From: Phytohabitans houttuyneae | GTDB lineage: Bacteria > Actinomycetota > Actinomycetes > Mycobacteriales > Micromonosporaceae | DNA: 64,000 nucleotides | NCBI RefSeq assembly: GCF_011764425.1 | Contig: NZ_BLPF01000003.1 | Location: 1,488,001 to 1,552,000, forward strand | Direction: 5' to 3' | Shown here: positions 62,056-64,000 of the stretch, piece by piece | Numbering within the stretch: the first letter of the stretch is position 1 | Layout: each line of letters opens with the position of its first letter | Made by a program: the position numbers and the translations under genes | The notes under the pieces: generated by a model | What the model saw: only the letters and a program-made list of their open reading frames with translations | What the model was told of the DNA's origin: nothing | Databases searched by the model: none

Positions 62056-63951
62056 GTGACACTGGCTGCCGACTGGGGTGACGTACCCACCTGGCTCTCC
62101 TCGATCGCGACGATCCTGGCGCTGCTGTTCGCCGCGCTCGCCGCCCTCGGGGCGCAGCGGGTGTACCGCATCGAGTCGGAGCGCGACCGGGTGGCGGCCG
62201 ACGCCCGGCGGCAGCAGGAGGCGTTCCAGCGGCGTACGCAGGCGGCGCTCGTGTCGGCGTGGTGGGGTTGGGACCGCGACCGGTGGGGCGCGTTCGTGCG
62301 CAACGCCTCCGAGACGCCGGTCTACCAGGTCAGCCTCACCGTGCTGGACGTGCACGACCCCAACGTCGGCGAGCGCGTCGACCTGCCGATCGTGCCGCCG
62401 TCGGCCGACCCGGCCTTCCACCCCAGCGAGCTGGGCACCGGGCTGATCGCCGACGGGGCACGGGCGGTCGACTACCGGGTGGAGGTCACGTTCACCGACT
62501 CGGCCGGCGTGCGGTGGATCCGCGACCAGCTCGGCCGCCTCTCCGAGCTGCGGCCCGAGGTGCTCATCTGGGCGGACCAGCGGCGGGCCGACGCGCTGCG
62601 CAGGTTCGCCGCGGACTTCCTCGCCACCCACGGGGTACGGCTGCGCTTCCGCACCGAGCAGCTGGAGCGGCTGCACGCGCTGCTGGTCGACGGCGGCGAC
62701 GGCGACGAGGTGCCGGACGTGGTGGTCGGCCCGCACGACTGGGTCGGCGACCTGGCCGCGCGCGGGCTGATCGAGCCGCTGGTCATGTCGCACCGCCGGC
62801 GGGAGGCGTTCCTGCCCGAGGCGATCGAGGCGATGACGTGGAACGGCGAGCTGTACGGCGTGCCGTACGCCCTCGACACCGCCGTGCTGCTGCGCAACAC
62901 CGACCTGGCGCCGGAGCAGCCCGCGACGTTCGAGGAGCTGCTCGCCTCGGGCCAGGCGCTGCGGGCGGCCGGGCGGGCCGACGAGGCGCTCGTCGTGCAG
63001 GTGGGCGCGGAGGGCGACCCGTACTACATGTACCCGCTGCTGCTCGCCGCCGGCGGCTGGCTATTCGGGCGGGACGCGGCCGGCCGGCCCGACCCGACGC
63101 GGCTAGGCGTGACCGCGCCGGAGACGGTGGCCGCGTTCGCGCGCATCCGGGGGCTGGGCGCGCGGGGTGCGGGCGTGCTGCGCCGGGAGATCGACAAGGA
63201 CCGGGCCACCGCGCTGTTCGAGGCCGGGCGCACGCCGTACCTCATCTGCGCCTCGCGGGTGGTCACCGACGCCCGCCGCGCGGGGCTGTCGTTCGCGGTG
63301 GGGCCGGTGCCGGCGTACGAGGGGCACGCGGCGGTGCGGCCGTTCACGTCGGTGCACGGGTTCTTCCTCACCAAGCGCGGGCGCAACAAGACGATCGCGC
63401 AGGACCTCGCCGCGCACTACCTGACCCGTACCGACGTGGCACAGGCCCTGTACGACCTGCAGCCCCGCCCGCCGGCACTGCGCAGCGCCCTCGACGAGGT
63501 GGTCGCGCGGGACGCGGTGATGGCCGCCTTCTACGCCGAGTGCCGGTCCGGCGACCCGATGCCCTCGCGCCCGGAGATGCGCCAGGTGTGGACCGCACTG
63601 GCCAGGGCCGAGGTCGACCTGGTGGAGGGCGCCGAGGTGGAGCCGGTGGTCCGCCGCCTGGCCCAGTCCCTGCAGGACGCCCTGCCGGCGGCGCGCCTTC
63701 CCGCTCCCCGCGGGCCGGACAACCCCCCGTTGATCAGCGACCGCGTGCCCGGACGCGCCGCCCCACACGCCCACCAACTCCCTGATCAACCGGGGATAGG
63801 GGGTCAGGGGACTACCGTCACCGGCCAGCGGCCGGACTTGACCAGGCGGATGGCCAGGGAGCCGGCGAACCGGTGGCCGGCGCGCATCGAGGCGCCGACG
63901 ATGACGCCGTCGGCGTTCACCTCGGTGGCGACGCGGACCAGTTCTGAGTAG
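62056..63951 (+). CDS. Membrane-anchored fusion with an extracellular solute-binding (MalE-like) domain
   Basis: A protein of up to 631 aa. Residues 11-33 (WLSSIATILALLFAALAAL) form a single helix followed by an Arg/Glu-rich coiled segment and an unassigned beta domain (SAWWGWDRDRWGAFVRNASETPVYQVSLTVL in pieces, to about 165). From about 190 a MalE-type fold follows (RRFAADFLATHGVRLRF, DVVVGPHDWVGDLAARGLIEPL, YGVPYALDTAVLLRNTDL, GPVPAYEGHAAVRPFTSVHGFFL). There is no lipobox or cleavable signal, and positive charges follow the helix, so topology is unclear. The last 60 residues overlap the opposite universal-stress gene; one extra C in 63723-63728 would end it at about 63785. Confidence 0.75.
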   Translation: MTLAADWGDVPTWLSSIATILALLFAALAALGAQRVYRIESERDRVAADARRQQEAFQRRTQAALVSAWWGWDRDRWGAFVRNASETPVYQVSLTVLDVHDPNVGERVDLPIVPPSADPAFHPSELGTGLIADGARAVDYRVEVTFTDSAGVRWIRDQLGRLSELRPEVLIWADQRRADALRRFAADFLATHGVRLRFRTEQLERLHALLVDGGDGDEVPDVVVGPHDWVGDLAARGLIEPLVMSHRRREAFLPEAIEAMTWNGELYGVPYALDTAVLLRNTDLAPEQPATFEELLASGQALRAAGRADEALVVQVGAEGDPYYMYPLLLAAGGWLFGRDAAGRPDPTRLGVTAPETVAAFARIRGLGARGAGVLRREIDKDRATALFEAGRTPYLICASRVVTDARRAGLSFAVGPVPAYEGHAAVRPFTSVHGFFLTKRGRNKTIAQDLAAHYLTRTDVAQALYDLQPRPPALRSALDEVVARDAVMAAFYAECRSGDPMPSRPEMRQVWTALARAEVDLVEGAEVEPVVRRLAQSLQDALPAARLPAPRGPDNPPLISDRVPGRAAPHAHQLPDQPGIGGQGTTVTGQRPDLTRRMAREPANRWPARIEAPTMTPSAFTSVATRTSSE

Positions 63952-64000
63952 GGGTCGCCGTAGACCTCCTGGAAGGTGGCGCGCACGCCGGTCGACACGG
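63804..64000 (-). CDS. Universal stress protein (UspA), C-terminal part; start beyond window
   Basis: The last 65 residues of a UspA-fold protein. The nucleotide-binding motif near the C-terminus is visible: ADGVIVGASMRAGHRFAGSLAIRLV (in pieces; G-x2-x-G-x9-G-S form) followed by the final strand WPVTVVP. It binds ATP and is induced by stress in relatives. The 5-prime end lies past position 64000. Its 3-prime end converges with the solute-binding fusion gene. Confidence 0.85.
   Translation of the reverse strand, partial: VSTGVRATFQEVYGDPYSELVRVATEVNADGVIVGASMRAGHRFAGSLAIRLVKSGRWPVTVVP

Noticed and set aside
63786-63951. The last 55 codons of the solute-binding fusion as real protein
   Set aside because: They overlap the converging universal stress gene and have no domain character; a one-base run-length error near 63723-63728 would end the gene at about 63785. 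The longer end is kept only because it is what the sequence reads.

Overview
The window is very GC-rich DNA (third positions almost always G or C, frequent GTG starts) from an actinobacterium. SARP and ECF41 regulators, F420-type oxidoreductases, BtrH-like and MocR proteins and leaderless genes fit a Micromonosporaceae-like soil actinomycete; the genus cannot be proved from sequence. It reads as ordinary chromosome: no tRNA, rRNA, integrase, transposase or CRISPR array was found.

Layout. 1-2.2 kb: an ADP-ribose module, with a NADAR protein and a TIGR02452/PARG-like protein in one operon, divergent from an NrtR-type Nudix regulator across a twin-palindrome operator. 2.4-10.5 kb: a BtrH-like protein, a SARP/NB-ARC/TPR regulator, a TetR-esterase pair, a DUF2267 protein and a secreted S1 protease. 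10.5-17 kb: a STAS protein, an LPXTG surface protein, a lipoprotein, an M14 peptidase and a methyltransferase. 17.3-18.8 kb: a sulfur operon (cysteine dioxygenase, rhodanese, wHTH). 18.9-27.2 kb: a large pyrimidine/beta-alanine operon (N-carbamoyl-beta-alanine amidohydrolase, dihydropyrimidinase, MmsA, an LLM oxidoreductase and an ABC importer) facing a MocR regulator. 28.7-30 kb: a 1.3-kb non-coding, repeat-rich spacer. 30-36 kb: thioesterase, SBF transporter, DrrAB-type exporter with TetR, HxlR with NmrA-type reductase, LuxR regulator. 36.5-40.4 kb: a repeat protein and membrane/hypothetical genes. 40.4-44.8 kb: LysR and sdhCAB. 45-51 kb: MMPL transporter, a two-component system and a thioredoxin-like protein. 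51-64 kb: sulfatase, beta-propeller protein, MFS, PrsW, sulfite-oxidase-like molybdoenzyme, hexapeptide transferase, WrbA/ECF41 pair, MFS/GlxA-type regulator, a membrane-anchored solute-binding fusion and a universal stress protein cut by the window end.

Three themes run through the window. (1) At least six genes (nine sites) carry -1 frameshifts, each repaired by adding one base to a short G or C run; this looks like homopolymer error in the assembly and affects hydA, sdhA, an ABC permease, the sulfite-oxidase-like gene, the BtrH-like gene and the repeat-protein gene. (2) Many genes have a TANNNT -10 box 6-7 bases before the start codon, so they should be transcribed without a leader. (3) Many spacers consist of degenerate short tandem repeats, several of which are copies of the end of the neighbouring gene, and a 56-bp palindrome-containing element occurs three times between genes.

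The best candidates for new biology are the NrtR-controlled ADP-ribosyl-hydrolase operon, the pyrimidine operon in which an LLM oxidoreductase replaces the expected uracil reductase, the sequence motif shared by the cysteine dioxygenase and sulfite-oxidase-like genes, and the mirror-image ECF41 promoters.
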